From Bacteroidota bacterium (GTDB lineage: Bacteria; Bacteroidota; Bacteroidia; 2-12-FULL-35-15), in assembly GCA_023251855.1 (NCBI GenBank), contig JAHEYA010000103.1:1-7639 (forward strand): a DNA stretch of 7,639 bases, in the 5' to 3' direction. Under the pieces are notes generated by a model. That model was not told the origin of the DNA, ran no database searches, and saw only the letters and a list, made by a program, of their open reading frames with translations. A program made the position numbers and the translations under genes. Each line of letters opens with the position of its first letter. Positions within the stretch are counted from its first letter, which is position 1. This document shows, one piece after another, positions 7,345 to 7,639 of the stretch.

Positions 7345-7589
7345 TGTATTATAAAAAAATTTTCGTTTACAAATTAGTGTTCTAGAACACGGGCTTATTC
7401 AATATTTTGTAATTCATATTTTATAGACATGATGATATGTAAAGTTAATAATTTATTCATATCCCTAATAAAAGCTGAAGCTTATCAAATATATAACCTG
7501 GAAGATTTACAAGATGACATTAGAAAATATAATCCGATAGGATAAAAGCGGAAAAATCATTAAATTTGGTGAATCCAAAATACATAAAA
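7345..7589. other. Divergent intergenic region upstream of the zinc-ribbon gene
   Basis: This 245-bp region separates the minus-strand cluster from the plus-strand gene start at 7590, so it should hold promoters for both directions. It is very AT-rich and contains the 14-bp palindrome at 7377-7390. A 38-codon plus-strand ORF (ATG at 7429, TAA at 7543-7545, beginning MMICKVNNLFISLIKAEAYQ) is present. I do not recognise it and cannot tell a small gene, a decayed fragment and chance apart. I found no full match to the Bacteroidota TAnnTTTG promoter element; the nearest is TAATTTG on the minus strand near the palindrome, one base short. Confidence 0.6.
7377..7390. promoter_or_regulatory. Perfect 14-bp palindrome, possible operator
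   Basis: GTGTTCTAGAACAC is perfectly self-complementary with no spacer. It lies 33 bp upstream of the zinc-ribbon start codon and between divergent genes, a typical place for a dimeric repressor site. Its length and symmetry suit a small helix-turn-helix dimer, but no regulator gene is visible in the window and I cannot assign a family. Whether it is functional is inference. Confidence 0.35.
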
Positions 7590-7639
7590 ATGACAGCTAC
7601 GGCATTAAAAACAAACATCAAAAAACAAATTAACAGTGT
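7590..7639 (+). CDS. Start of a small plus-strand protein, possibly antitoxin-like (3' end outside the window)
   Basis: An ATG at 7590 opens a frame that stays open to the window end and reads MTATALKTNIKKQINS. The start resembles, from memory, the N-termini of short Bacteroidota proteins annotated as addiction-module or antitoxin-like (M-T-T-x-x-L-K-x-x-I-x-x-x-I-x). In such pairs a RelE-type toxin gene usually follows directly. Only 16 complete codons are available, so neither the family nor the pairing can be proven here. It is divergent from the zinc-ribbon/sensor cluster. Confidence 0.4.
   Translation, partial: MTATALKTNIKKQINS

Noticed and set aside
7429..7545. 38-codon plus-strand ORF as a gene
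   Set aside because: No recognisable family, no ribosome binding site and AT-rich composition in which ORFs of this size arise by chance. It is recorded only as part of the intergenic description.

Overview
The window looks like chromosomal DNA of a Bacteroidota bacterium, probably an environmental lineage. The sequence is AT-rich, start codons lack clear Shine-Dalgarno sequences, a two-component-type (Reg_prop/Y_Y_Y) propeller sensor is present, and there are GC-rich palindromic repeats of a kind I associate from memory with this phylum. No species can be named from the sequence alone.

Layout: all four confidently recognised genes are on the minus strand, so transcription runs right to left. 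In that order they are: a small zinc-ribbon protein (7344-7078); a 1275-residue membrane sensor with a 14-blade periplasmic double propeller, a Y_Y_Y domain, one transmembrane helix and a cytoplasmic SpoIIE/PP2C-type phosphatase (7093-3266); a PaaD-family MIP18/DUF59 protein (3251-2757); then a 235-bp gap holding a nested inverted-repeat element; then the first 840 codons of a biotin-dependent pyruvate carboxylase (2521 to beyond base 1). The pyruvate carboxylase gene runs off the left edge and has no internal stop. At the right edge, 7345-7589 is mostly non-coding and holds a perfect 14-bp palindrome. A plus-strand gene seems to begin at 7590 and leaves the window after 16 codons.

The first three minus-strand genes are tightly packed (16-nt overlap, then a 14-nt gap) and probably form one transcription unit. 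Its functional logic is not obvious: a zinc-ribbon protein, a signal-transducing phosphatase and an orphan PaaD-like iron-sulfur assembly factor without the other paa genes. Pyruvate carboxylase (anaplerotic oxaloacetate supply) is separated by the repeat element and is probably transcribed from its own promoter.

The most unusual observation is a GC-rich palindromic element of about 110 bp inserted in frame inside the catalytic phosphatase domain of the sensor. It adds roughly 37 residues between two conserved metal-binding motifs while leaving all recognisable catalytic motifs and the reading frame intact. The 14 near-regular 42-residue propeller blades wired to a SpoIIE output, and the orphan paaD coupled to this sensor, also deserve a second look. 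I see no CRISPR array, tRNA, rRNA or transposase.
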